DNA of 64,000 nucleotides from Megamerina dolium (taxonomy: Eukaryota; Arthropoda; Insecta; Diptera; Megamerinidae), in contig OY978525.1 of assembly GCA_963854835.1 (NCBI GenBank), forward strand, positions 97,481,388 through 97,545,387. The letters are read 5' to 3'. Made by a program: the position numbers and the translations under genes. Shown one piece after another: positions 22,256-34,227 of this stretch (positions within the stretch are counted from its first letter, which is position 1; each line of letters begins with the position of its first letter). Under the pieces are notes generated by a model. That model was not told where the DNA came from, ran no database searches, and saw nothing but the letters and a program-made list of their open reading frames with translations.

Positions 22256-23029
22256 CCAAGAACGGCCTTTCATAGATACATATAACTTCTGTGTAGAAAA
22301 AAAAAAAATTTAATCGAATACTAGAACCGAAATATGGGTATGCGGTAGTCGAGAGGGTTTATTTAAAAATCGAGAAGGTTTTAGGTAGACACTGTCCTAA
22401 GCCTTAGCAGAAAGCATATCAAACTCTACACTGATCTCGTAACATGTAACTGTATGGCTCAATTACCACCTGAAAAATTGCAATATTGCTACAAAAAATT
22501 GTTTTTTTTTTAATCAAAATACAAGTTTCTTATGTCATCTCATTATTCTGACCCAAATAAAGTAAATATCTTCTGACATCTGGCGCATCATCCAATGCAA
22601 TAAAAATATAAAGTTTACTAAAACGAAGGATGCATGTTGGTTTCTAGCATATCACAAGCACTTGCGCGTTAAAACACAGATCGCGATTAAAATAAAATAG
22701 ACCTTTCACCATCTACGACAACCATGAGGTGTCGTACAAATAAGTATGCATGTCCGCCCCACCCGACAGACATGTTTATTGAGGATTTTGTTGGATTCAA
22801 AGGAAACAATGTTCATAGACTCTTTTTAGAAAGGAAGAACAATGAGGAGCAATACTACAGTAAAATATTGTAACAATTCGATATGAAACTGAAGGAGACA
22901 TGCACCCATTTGGCTAAGATGTTTCACCAAAATTACGCAATGGTAAATTTATCCACGATTTCTGCGGCCAAATTGAATGCGCAGGACATAATTACTGCTT
23001 TCCTGTGACTTTTTTATACATAAGGGGCA
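22256..23029. other. noncoding DNA
   Basis: Nothing recognisable with confidence. It probably holds further decayed repeat sequence. Confidence 0.4.
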
Positions 23030-23330
23030 CGTAAAGGACGGTGGCACTTATAGGCTTCGAAGACCCCTTTAGCGGTGTTTCTTCTCCACTACTGTTGAGT
23101 GTATTAAATTTAGACAGCATTAAAAACGACGTATTTATATTCATCGTAGAATGATTGTGATATAAAACTTCCTGGGCTTTGTCGCAGAGCCCTTTTAGAA
23201 GAAATTCCATTGCAAATTGTTACATCAAGAAGAACTGGCAGTTACTTGACGACTGGTGGAGAACTTTTTGAAAGAAACAAACTTTTTGTGTTATCAAAGT
23301 TGCCAGGACCGGGTATCAAACTCACGGCCA
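23030..23330 (-). mobile_element. decayed copy of the tRNA-derived SINE
   Basis: The segment GGTGGCACTTATAGGCTTCG, followed by TTCTTCTCCACTACTGTTG and AAATTTAGACAGCATTA, lines up with the tail-to-body order of the SINE on the minus strand. CTTTGTCGCAGAGCCCTTTT and CATTGCAAATTGTTAC continue the match. It has many substitutions. A GGTATCAAACTC near 23314 may be the remnant B box. Confidence 0.5.
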
Positions 23331-23639
23331 ACATTAATTAGTTTTCATTTGGCAACTAGTTGCATCCCAGCAATATCGATACGTAATTCAATTTAAGTTT
23401 TTGGAGAAATAAGAACGAAGATCGCATTCTACATTTAAAGAATTTAAATGTGGTCGTTCATAAGTTTTTGATGAAAAGGGACCGGGTTTTTTTGGGATTC
23501 AGCGGAAATAATCTCGCAAATTTCTTGCAAAAAAGAATAACCGTAAGTGGCAATACATTCATCCACGATTTTCGCAACCAAATTTAATGAACTACGCTTA
23601 ATTACTGCCTCCTAGTGGCTCTTCTCTATTCCCTAACTT

Positions 23640-23815
23640 GAAAATATTGCTTGGAGGAAAAAAATTCAGCTCAACGATGAGGTTATCGAGAAGGTGGCAG
23701 AAATATATTTTGCAAAATTTGACAAATCGTATTTTTCAGAAAGGTTAAGGAAGAGCGGACGCGTTGGGAAACATATAACGATTTACACGGAGATCAGATT
23801 GGTACAAGTGATTTC
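23640..23815 (+). pseudogene. decayed mariner transposase C-terminus
   Basis: Plus-strand frames read DEVIEKVAEIYFAKFDKSYF and, after a frame change, ERTRWETYNDLHGDQIG. This follows the mariner C-terminal pattern (EVIxxVxxYFxxLxxxxFxxGIxKLxxRWxxCIxLxGDYVE). The segment before it (about 23460-23640) may be more of the same element. Confidence 0.45.
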
Positions 23816-24069
23816 TTTCGGTATCACTCATCGTACAATTGTTCGAATGATAGATTGTCAAAGATGATCGTTCATCCCTTTGCAAGAGTTTGGGACAACC
23901 ATACGTTTTTCGTAATTGGTAGGCCGAGGAGTCCTTTACAATAAAATTTTTATTTAACATAATTTCAGCAGAAGATTGACAAGCTGCCATTTCAGATCTG
24001 AAACTTTCGGACTATAAGTTGCTGTCTTCCGTGCAGCGAACAATTTCACCGCTCATGGTGATGTACTTA

Positions 24070-24793
24070 CCACCTTGATCAAAAAGTTCCCGGAATAACC
24101 ACCGTGTGGCGCTCCCATTGTTCCAATTTCAGTTTTTTTTGTCAAGTGTGTACATCTGTTGTTGATATTCCCTCTAAATCTTAGCGTCATAGCTTGACAT
24201 TTGCAAAAGTTACGTAGCCAAAAATACATCTATCTCTGTGTGTGTTGGCGATTTTTTACAATTTTCAATCAATTTCGTGCAAAAAAGAGACCGTGTTGAC
24301 ATCGCAAAAGACATGATTTGTGAGGCTGCCTCAGATCCCACATTCATCAAAAGGATCATTACTGGAGACGAGACGTGGGTTTATGAGTACGACGGAAGAG
24401 ACCAGAATTATGGGCAGAAAACTCGTAGATTTTGCACCATGATAACGTACCGTCGCTAGTGCCATCATTATTCGTAATTTTTTGACGAAAAATGCAACAA
24501 ATACCATTCAACAGCTACCGAATTCACCTAATTTGGCTCCCTGTGACTCCTTTTCTGTTCAATCGAGTTAAAAAAGCATTACGGGTAACGCGTTTCAGCA
24601 GCCGAGAGGAAGTAATGGAAAAATCACAGAAAGCATTGAAATAGATGTCAAGCTATGACGCTAAGATTTAGAGGGAATATCAACAGATGTACCAACTTAC
24701 CAAAAAAAAAAAAAAAACAGAACTCAAATTAAAACGATCAGTGGTTACGGTGGCCACACGGTGGTAATTCTGGGAACTTTTTGATCAATGTGG
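24070..24793 (+). mobile_element. 724-bp deleted mariner element with long TIRs and TA TSD
   Basis: The ends are inverted repeats starting CCACCTTGATCAAAAAGTTC on the left and, after complementing, CCACATTGATCAAAAAGTTC on the right. They are flanked by TA (24068-24069 and 24794-24795). The inverted match includes a second block at about 24150-24205 and 24637-24700 (TATTCCCTCTAAATCTTAGC on the left). The interior keeps one mariner coding island, SDPTFIKRIITGDETWVYEY (about 24331-24390), the region of the first catalytic Asp. The rest of the transposase is deleted or scrambled, so it is nonautonomous. Confidence 0.8.
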
Positions 24794-24795
24794 TA

Positions 24796-27700
24796 TGTGA
24801 ATGGGAAACTTCGATGATCAAGGACCACTCTAATGTAGAATACATACAGATATCAGTAACATGCAAATATGTACAAAAATATCAATATCGTTGTTATTAG
24901 GCATCCTTATTGTACATACATTAATCCATTAACGATTATGAACAATAGTAAATGGAAAATATGAAATGATGCGTTGACGTAATACATATTGGATAGACCC
25001 TCTCCAATGAGAGGAACAATGCACACATACGTTTGTATTTCAATACTGAGATTATTGGTTGAGTGAATGTATGTAGTGAATAAAATGTTTTAGTTGAAAT
25101 ATGAAATTTGAAAAAAAAAAAATATTCCTGAAAATCACTGTCTGCTGCTGCTGCTGCTGCAACAATATTAAAGTGGTATTAAATTACAGTGGAAGAACAA
25201 CAGCAGCAGTAGTAGCAAAAATCAGATGAATTAAAATTAAAGCCTTCGAAGAAACAAAAAAAAAAAAAAATAAAATAAAACAAAACAAATTCAAAATAAT
25301 AATTTTGCAACTGCAAGGCCGTAACACCACTGAGTACACCCCAAAATGCGCCCAAGATAAATAGTGTACATACATGCTGCAAATGCAATCAAATAACCAA
25401 AGAAATGCTTAAATTGAATTATGAATTAATAATAAAAATGTTTGCCCGCAGGCAAGGTTTATGTTACAATCAACCCATATGTACTCATATTCTTAGATAC
25501 GAGAACATTTTGTAGATAGTCAGTCAGTCAAATTATTCTGTCAGTTAAATCAGTCAGACCAATTCAAGTTTGGATTACATACATAGGCGCTCTTATGAGC
25601 ATATTCATCCCCCTTGTTACATGATAGTAATGACGATGATAATGATGATGATAGTAATGACGTCGATGGAATAAGCAAATAAGAACGGAAAGTGTAATCT
25701 ATGTGAAGATAGGTAGATAGACTTAGGCACAGACAATAGCTATCGTCGATACGTGTTGACGTTACGTTTTGGCTTTTTGGGATTTAATAAAGTACTATAC
25801 AAATCCGTTAGATACAAAAACAACAAATAGACACATAGATGGATGAAAATATAAGTGTGTGCATGTGTGTGTGTGTATGTGTAATATGAGGATATACTCT
25901 TCTTTATTGAAAGATAATTGGGTTCACCAATAGACAAGTCAAGACAAGCGGAAACATCAGCTTTATTCTCTATTTTGCTCTGCTCTTCGATATTCCACTC
26001 TGCCTGTACGAGTATATGCCTATACATCCGTAAAATCATTATTAAATATGTATATGTAGGTAATGCATATATGTATTTTCTCATTGTTTTCATCTTTATT
26101 TCCTCTTCATGGAATTCACTTTTTGTTTCGAATTGAATACAAATTCACTTAAAATCTCATATTCTGCGAAATGAACAAATACAAATAAATATCCTATGCA
26201 ATACATTAATGTGGTCCAAATTAAATATTTGTTTAATTAGTATCATCTCATCGTTCTTGTTTACACATATCGAAATAACAAATTTTCGAAGAGCTATAAA
26301 TAAAGAAAATAAAAATCTCATATCGAAATTAAATCTTCAATTACAAAATCAACAAAATTCATAGTCTTCAGCCTTCAAAATACTTAAAAGTGATTTTGGT
26401 AACTGAAATTCAAAATGGCTATTGCTATCATTCGAAAGCCGTGGTCTTCTTCTTTCTGACAACGTGCCGCCTGGATTGGACTAAATTTGACTGAGTTATA
26501 TGCGATGTAATTCGAAAAGAAAGGAAATTTTTTACATTTTTTTTTTGAAAATCACTCATTTTCAGTCGTTCCATTGAAATGGAAAAAAAAAAAAAATTAT
26601 TTCACATATTTTTAAGATTGCAGGTGAAAGATAATTTTATGTCGAAATTTTTAAGCATAAATCTAAAATCAGACAAGAAATGTAGAAGCTAGAAGACATC
26701 AGCTTTATAACTTCATACTTTCGGGCTGGAAATATGAAAACATGTATACGATACAATATTATTGTATAACATGTATACTTGATTTTCTACTGATTACGCC
26801 TACTTTCATATAGATTTCGCATAACTGATGTCATCTATTGAGTTTCAGGTCGATGTCTTCATATTTTCTTGCTCAAAGTGTGAAAATTCCAATTCGATAA
26901 TTGAAAAAAGTGCGAAAAAACGTTTTTCTCGAATATCTCGAAAACGTTTCTTTAGAAAATTAATGAGTGACATTTTCTGGTTCAGTGGGCCAAACTTAGT
27001 CTAGAAAACATACTAATTTTAAGTACTTTTTTTCTGTCGAGTAGTGCTATTTATAGTCGTAAAATAACTATGAGCAGAACGGGACACGCAGCTTCAAAAC
27101 TGTATTAGTAACGTCACACAAATATGCATAAATTCGAGACTAAAGTAATATCGTGCTATTAAATATCGAAACCGATCTGAAACACAGAATTTTGTTGCAA
27201 GGAATATTTCTAAGCAATTTAAATGTTGCATTATAATGGAAGTAATGATATGTGAATTTTAATCCGGATTGATTTGACTCGGTTAAATCGCTTTTCTTTC
27301 GTAACCTCAACTAATTTAAGATATATGTCGTCTCGAGGGGATTTTAAAACCTTCAGGGAGCTTCCCTACAAAATTAACATTTATATACAATGAGCTTTCA
27401 CTGCTCAAAATGTGCCTATGGCCCACTCCCATACAGTTTTGCTATCTATCATTTTATCTGAACACACTTACTCCATATTTACTCCTCGAAGAGGCTCTGC
27501 TACAAAGCATTTGAAAATAAACAAAAACCTATAATTACCCAGGAAACAACCCTAGAGTGTTAAAATGTAAATTAACTCCAATTATTTCTTCTGCCATAAC
27601 ATTTGCACCGTAAAAATGAACTTGAAAGCGCCAGAAAATTAGTAAAACCCGAAAATTTGTTGAGTAATCGCCTCGAGACCGATAAAATGTATGACACACG

Positions 27701-27837
27701 ACACCCATTAATTCTTCTATTCTAATATTTCCCCTAAGGTATATTTATCCTCTGCTCCTTCGGAGATTCGCCGGAATTTTGTCCATACATCTCTGTTTCA
27801 TCCTAATGTACAAGCATACATGCAAATATAATATATA
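24796..27837. other. AT-rich noncoding DNA
   Basis: No gene is supported over 3 kb. There is a CTG run at 25142-25161, GATGAT repeats near 25630-25660, a GT tract near 25855-25885 and several poly-A runs. Open frames here translate simple repeats. Confidence 0.55.
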
Positions 27838-29488
27838 CAGTGGCTCACAGCTTATTTCGTACAGTGTATATATTTTTATGTACATGGCTGTAACATCGAA
27901 ACTAAAAAACTTATCGATAAGTTTTGAATGTAGATGTCTGTGTATGTGTTTAGTAAACCTAATAAGAAAACGGGGAACCCCAAAAATTTTTCTTTTTGTT
28001 ATGCAAGAGAGAAAATCTATTGATCAGCTGATTTTCAGCTCACATCTTATTTCGTACACAAACTTCAATGTAAGTAAGTTTCATTCTGCCGCGCAGTTAC
28101 AAAGTTTTTTTGAATTGTATGAGTTTTTGGACCTTTTTAACTATTATAACAATTTTTATTATTATTATTTTAAATAGTTAAAGTGCTGTAAATTAAACAT
28201 TTAGCTTTATGGGTCATCGTACAACGATGGAACAGCGTAAACTGGTAATTAATCATTTTAGGAAAGGTCAGAGTGTGCGAAAAATTGCTGAAATGACAAA
28301 TTTAAGTGCCTCAACTGTCCAATACATCATTTAACGCTTCGTTCGCGAAAATCGGTTGGAGAACAAGGGCAGAGAAGCACCTAATAAGATTTTCAACGCA
28401 TCAGACGAGCGTTATATTGTACGAAAAATTAAGAAAAATCCAAAGTTATCCGCTCCGAAGTTGGCTGCAGAGGTTCAGCGTGAAATAGGAAAATCATCCA
28501 GTGCTGAAACTGTCCGACGTGTGCTGCGCAATCATGACTTGAACGGTCGAGTAGCCCGAAAGAAACCATTCATTTCGAAAATGAATATACAACGCCGACT
28601 TGACTTCGCCAAAGAGCATATTATTAATACTCCTGCGTTCTGGAATACCGTTATTTTCGCGGATGAGTCTAAGTTTAATATTTTTGGCTCGGACGGAATG
28701 TCATATGTTTGGCGTAAAGCTAATACCGAGCTAAACAAGGAGAACCTTAAGCCCACAGTGAAGCATGGTGGCGGTAGCGTGATGGTTTGGGCCTGTATGT
28801 CAGCAGCCGGAGTAGGTGAATTGGTTTTTATTGAGGGAACAATGGACAAAATGAAGTACCTCGAGATTCTGAAAAACAATTTACTTCAAAGTGCAGACAA
28901 ACTGGGTTTGCGGGAAGAATTTCGGTATTACCAAGATAATGACCCAAAACATAAATCTGGGATTGTGCAATCTTGGCTTATTTGAACTGCTCACACTTGA
29001 TGTCTCCACCACCACAGTCACTTGACATGAATGTGATTGAAAATCTTTAGTCTATTTTGGACAATAAAATAAGAACACACAAGATTTCTAATAAGCAAGA
29101 CCTAAAGAAGGTACTGATGGAGGAATGGAAAAAAATCACACCAGACATCACTCAAAAATTGGTGGATTCAATGCCAAGTAGACTCCAGGCTGTCATTAAC
29201 GCTAAGGGATGTCATACTAAATATTAAAATCAACTTACTTTGTTTTTAGTTTGAACTTAAAGAGACTGTACGAAATAAGCTGTGACATGAATTTTCCTAT
29301 TTTTTTCTTATTTTATTTTTTTATAGTGTCAAACACTAAAATTTTGAAAAAGTAAATTTTGGAAAATAAAAAACAAACCTTCCTTTCAAAAATGGCATTT
29401 ATATTTTGTTCAAATTTTTGCTATATTAGGAATTACGACTGCAGCAATTTTTAAACTGTCACTGTACGAAATAAGCTGGGAGCCACTG
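27838..29488 (+). mobile_element. Tc1-like transposon, copy 1 (1651 bp)
   Basis: The element starts CAGTGGCTCACAGCTTATTT and ends with the inverse, CAGCTGGGAGCCACTG-type sequence (rc CAGTGGCTCCCAGCTTATTT). TA flanks both ends (27836-27837 and 29489-29490), the Tc1/mariner signature. Each end carries a second, internal copy of the terminal motif: GCTCACATCTTATTTCGTAC at about 28038-28057, and its complement at 29265-29286. This gives two spaced binding sites per end, about 196-198 bp apart (IR/DR layout, as in other Tc1-like elements). The size is typical for an uncut Tc1-like element. A near-identical copy lies at 60447-61813. Confidence 0.93.
28209..29227 (+). pseudogene. Tc1-like transposase pseudogene (copy 1)
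   Basis: The frame encodes a helix-turn-helix region (about residues 8-110, including GQSVRKIAEMTNLSASTVQY) and a DDE catalytic domain with FADESKFNIFGSDG, YYQDNDPKH and SPDMNVIEN. Three lesions are visible against copy 2 and the family pattern. Gln42 is TAA (28332-28334). A net 1-bp loss in CTTATTTG shifts the frame at about 28978-28985. TGG has become TAG near 29048-29050. The C-terminus (SMPSRLQAVINAKG) is still present. The protein would be about 340 residues if open. With the lost base considered, the second Asp and Glu are 34 residues apart, as expected for Tc1 (DD34E). Confidence 0.88.
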
Positions 29489-29490
29489 TA

Positions 29491-30100
29491 TGTATGTATT
29501 GACATACCTATATTTTGTGCACATTTTGGATGTCAATTTATTATATGTAGAGTAAATACGTACCTATTTAATTTTTTGATGTAGTTATAAACTTATATAA
29601 TATATAAATGAAAATTGCATTATATACAAATGCACATTGATATACTTATGTATATACAAGTAATTGTATTTGTAATATAACATGATTATTTTAGGTACAT
29701 ACAAGTAAATGAGGTCAACTAAAAATATACAATACATTTCTGAGGTGATACCAACCAGAATTATTTCCAAGTATTGTCCTTCGAAGCTCATATGTATGTA
29801 TGTACTCGTATATCATTGATGTTATTGTACAAATGTTGTATGGGTTAATCATATATCTGATTGTAACCAATCGATTGGATACAGTGATATTATCTCAAGA
29901 GAACTAAGAAAGAAAAAGTATATTTTTTCGTACTATGTTGCTTCCGTTCTGTTGCATTAAGTTGAATAATGTGTGTCTTGAAGGATTCGTCAATCGAAAA
30001 TCACATGCAATTAAAACGTCCCGATACTTAGAAGCTCCTCGTACAAATTAAAATAAAAAATAAAAAATTTTAAAAGTATGCTATTGAGAGTATTTGATTC
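29491..30100. other. AT-rich noncoding DNA
   Basis: Nothing recognisable. Short ATGTATGT tracts. Confidence 0.5.
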
Positions 30101-30103
30101 TAA

Positions 30104-30305
30104 TGCTGCAACTAGCCACCGACGTAGCGTACGTACGTACCGCCCGTACGTAAGAACATACAAAATTGCATTGATTTTCTCCGCTCCGAGCACCGTCTAC
30201 GTCACCGTCATACGGTGGTGAGTTTTCGTTAACACGACATTCCCATAAGATAGGTCGTGTCAGCTGACACGTTCTACGTTTTTACGTCGGTGGCTAGTTG
30301 CAGCA
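30104..30305. mobile_element. 202-bp MITE with TAA duplication
   Basis: The ends form a 23-bp inverted repeat beginning TGCTGCAACTAGCCACCGAC. They are flanked by TAA on both sides (30101-30103 and 30306-30308). The 3-bp TWA duplication points to a PIF/Harbinger-type origin. The interior is unusually GC-rich for this window, with ACGTACGTACG near 30130-30140, and encodes nothing. Confidence 0.75.
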
Positions 30306-30308
30306 TAA

Positions 30309-33162
30309 TGCGGCGAAACGTCACGAAACATCGAAAATGAAACGTATCCAAGAATCGACACATCTTCATAAAAATATTGTAACTAGAAGTGCTACTCAGT
30401 TAGCCTATATGTAACTCGTACTCGTCGGTCGGAACAAATGATAATTAAACAGAGTAATGTCTGGTAAATACGGCATGTAGAGTAGGATTTCGATATGAAC
30501 ATTTCCAAGTTAGTTTCCACTAATTTTGTTGTCACTTTGCAAAATCATTTTGTATTTTGACGTATTGCCACCGTTTTTCCTTCAATGTTAGACTCAAATG
30601 TATCGATTGTAGTCGGTAGTGGACTCCGACCTGATCTGATCAAATACTGATTGTAAACTTGGAATCGTGAATATTAGGCTTGACAGTCGATATTGATGAT
30701 TACCCATGAATTTTTGCTCTTATGGTGCAGCTTCTCGAATTTGGTTGGACAAATGGTTCTTGACAAATGGACAAACGCCATTTGTCAACTTATTGAAGAG
30801 CCATTTGTCAAGAACTTATTGAAGAGATGTTTGTCACTCGAAATGTTCCTGGATGAATTTTTACATTTTACTTGCTATTACATGTTCCTATTTTTGACCT
30901 TTAGAAAGTACATGCTTCTTCTAGGATGTTCGACTAAGGGAAGTACATATACGTTCTTTAATAGAGATTACATTGCATTATATATAGTTCATTGAATCAT
31001 TATGATTCTAACTAATCATACAAATGTCCTATTTGTATTCAAATTTTTGATTCATCATTGAATTAACAACATTTTCGTAACAGTCTGCATGTCTACAAGT
31101 TCATTTGCTCCACAAAATATCATCCACCATCACGATGCTGTTTTCAATCAAGCGTATGTACAAAAAACAAAAGCAAACAATAATGAGAACTTTTGTGAAA
31201 AGGCACAACAAATAACTATAGCAACTGCATGAGCATCGCAAGATTATGTTGATGATTTTAAGATGAATTTATAGCACATGAAGTCAAAGAGATGAATGCA
31301 AATTTTTTGTAAATTCTCAGAGGCGAGTACAAAACTTACAAACTAACAGCAAATAACAAGTTGAATGGTAAGTAACAATATTGTAGTCAAAAAAAAAAAA
31401 AAAATATATCTACATATTGACACACAACTTGGTCGAAGAAAAAATACAGCAGCTGGATAAATAAATAAACATAGTAGAGTAGATATAATACGATGGGTAA
31501 GGGAAAATGGAGAATAACCCAAATGGCTTAAATAATATATGTACACACTTTTTGATCCATGTACGTATGTGTGTGTTTGTATCTATACATGTGTTAATGC
31601 CACTCATGCAAATGTAAATGATTTAAAGGATATGTATAGAAAACAGTATCTCGTCCTAATAAATGAATGTCATGGCTGTGTTTATAAGCTTTTTGTTGTT
31701 GTTTGATTTTATCTACATATAGAGTGTTTTAATCTTTAATCTATTCGCAATTTATATTATTTCAAATTGTCTAAACCACACAAAAGTAACAAGAGTAACA
31801 AAGAGAAAGAGCAACAGAAATAGTAGGAATAAAATCAAATCATTCACCATACCATCACATTAATATCAAACTATCTACTTCATATAAAGGGTGTTTGTTT
31901 TAGAGTATGATATTATTTCGAAATGGTTTAAACATCAAAAAATGTTATTTTATCGGCAAATTTGAACATGGAGAACATAATTGCAACTAATGGTATGAAG
32001 GGAAATATGCATGAAATGATTCTCGGTGGTTTAACTAATGGTTCACTAAGCACTGTGGATAAAATATTGTTTGTTAAACCCTTATTATTAGTTTACTAAG
32101 CTAACTAGTTAATTAAGCACTGAGAATAATATGTTATTAGGTATACAATGACTGCGAATTCGATCTAAAATTTTTTTTCCAATGTGAAATTGCGATACTA
32201 CAAAAACACTCTTTACATTAACCACAGTAATGTTGAACATTGCATTTGCAGGAATAGCACACACCCAAAATTGTTTCCTTAATCTGCTTTATAAATCTCT
32301 TCAACGAAAAAAAGAGCATAATATTAAAATAAATAAATAAATCGAGTGATGGTAAATAATAGTAACGATAACAGATTTAACAAATTCTCGCTCTTCTTTC
32401 TATTGTTTTTATATATACTCGTGCATCAAGATCCATTTTGGTAAGATTTAATTTTTCATTTTTTTTTTGTTGAGTGTGAAATTGAACTAGGATTCCAAAC
32501 GTGCTTATCTCGTCGATCATTTTGCAACCAATAGAAATTAAGTCTGTTCTACACATTATGATCATTATGGAAGTTATGGTTGACAAGGCATTCCAACTAA
32601 TATCCTGTAAACATTTTTTCAGATTTATATAGAAATCAAACAGCCAACCTTCTTCCGCTTTTCGCTACATATGTTTTATGTTATTTTTCTTATATGTATA
32701 ATATCTACGCTATTTGTGTCCTTTCATCAATTTTGTCATTATTATCGTTTTTCCTTATCTAAACATAATCATTATCAACAGCAGCAACATTGTCAAGTTT
32801 TTTTTTTCAACACCATTATTATTATTCTGATTATTAACATCAGCATCATCATCATTATGAAAATTGTCAACATAATCGTTTGACAAATCGCTTTCGATCA
32901 TCATGGATCGTAATGTGGTTGGTTACCTTTATCAATGGTATATGTCATCTTAGTGTTTGTGGTGTGCCTCTGCATGTGTGTGCTGTCTGTTTGTTATAAA
33001 ATGTGCTGGCTTTTAAAAAGGTTTTACGAATTATGCTTTAACGCCTCTGATGAAATGACAAGTATTTTATACAGATCTACTTATGATAAAATAAAATTAT
33101 TGCGTTTGCTTAAAAAGTAATCGGAGCTGACAATTAAAATTGATGCAATTTATTTTTAAATT
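30309..33162. other. AT-rich noncoding DNA
   Basis: No gene is supported. A local direct repeat (ATTTGTCAA..CTTATTGAAGAG, about 30780-30830) and ATT/ATC-rich tracts near 32810-32870 are visible. A weak inverted pair (GGGTGTTTGTTTTAG near 31888; AAAAACACTCTTTAC near 32203) is too poor to call an element. Confidence 0.5.
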
Positions 33163-33430
33163 TGTTGCTACAAGGCTTATAGTCTTGGATGTCATTTTGG
33201 CGAGCTTCTCTTCTAGTACTGTTGTGCGTGATACATTTTTTGGGCAGTATTAGAAGGGACCTACTTATATTAGCCAGTTTCGAATGGTAGAATCCTTGTG
33301 ACATCACTTTTTCTGAGCTTTGTTACAGAGTTATTTTAGAAGCTTTTCATGGCAAGTTGTTACTGTCGGAAGAATTGCCAATTGCTTACGATATTGTGCC
33401 GAAAGTTGTTCTTCTGCCAGGGATTGGCAC
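33163..33430 (-). mobile_element. tRNA-derived SINE, 5'-truncated and diverged
   Basis: The minus-strand body is present: GCGAGCTTCTCTTCTAGTAC, CAGTATTAGAAGGGACCTAC, GACATCACTTTTTCTGAGC and ATGGCAAGTTGTTACTGTCG on the plus strand match other copies. The tRNA-like head is missing or reduced to CAGGGATTGG near 33418, and the tail end is diverged. Confidence 0.65.
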
Positions 33431-33876
33431 ATAACTAGAACAATTTCTGCCAACAAGATCTTAGTAGCGATGCGTTTTTGAACCATTTTAGTGACAAACT
33501 TTATCAATTCAATGACTTTCTTAAAGCCAGCTTCTATTCTCGTCCTCCACGTGGATGGTTTTGAGGAAAAATTTAGGCATACATCCATGTAATAGTTGTT
33601 GCAGGAATTGGAGTCACAAGTTTTAGAGGCAAATTATTCTCAATTTTTTGTATTTCATATGTCATATGTATAGCACAATTGCTATACAGCTCTTGAAATA
33701 ATTTATTTAGTTGAAGTAAGTTTTCTGTAATATCACAGTAACTCGAGTAATTTGACGTCTTTGAATTATATTAATTGTGAGATCACATTCAGCATATAAT
33801 TGGTGATATAACGTTGAAAAAATTTCGGTTTTCATTAAACAGAGGTAATTCACGGTGATTCCGCTAATTCGATAAA

Positions 33877-34214
33877 AAAAATATATATATGTGGCACTTA
33901 AAGCCCCAAAGGGCTAATTGGCCGAGCTTCTCTTCCATTACTGTTGTGCGTCTTAAATTTGGACAGTATTAGAAGGGACCTACTTATTTTAACCGGTTCC
34001 GAATGGCAGAACACTTGTGACATCACTTTTTCTGAGCTTCGTCACAGAGTTCTTTTAGAAGCTTTTTCATGGCAAGTTGTTACTGTCGGAAGAATTGCCA
34101 ATTGCTTGCCGACAGGTGGGTACCATTCGAAGAAAAATCTTATCGATATTAAATTTGTTATGCATCAGCCGGGGATTGAACCACGACCTACAGATCAGAA
34201 GGCGAACACACTAA
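33877..34214 (-). mobile_element. tRNA-derived SINE with 13-bp TSD
   Basis: The full body and a nearly complete head are on the minus strand. B-box-like GGTTCAATCCCCGGC reads from the complement of about 34159-34180, and the tail GTGGCACTTAAAGCCCC (plus strand) is at 33891. CTAATTCGATAAA is present at 33864-33876 and again at 34215-34227, a clear target-site duplication. The first 15-20 bases of the head, including the A box, are missing, so this is a slightly 5'-truncated insertion. Confidence 0.87.
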
Positions 34215-34227
34215 CTAATTCGATAAA

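Noticed and set aside
25179..26136. Several open frames of 63-117 codons
   Set aside because: They are made of Cys/Phe/Tyr/His-rich simple-repeat translations around CTG, GT and TATG microsatellites.
27779..28177. 132-codon plus-strand frame over the left end of the Tc1 copy, repeated at 60487
   Set aside because: It reads through the transposon's noncoding end and recurs only because the element is duplicated. The transposase starts downstream.
31888..32215. Inverted pair GGGTGTTTGTTTTAG / AAAAACACTCTTTAC
   Set aside because: The match is weak and interrupted, with no target duplication. Probably chance.
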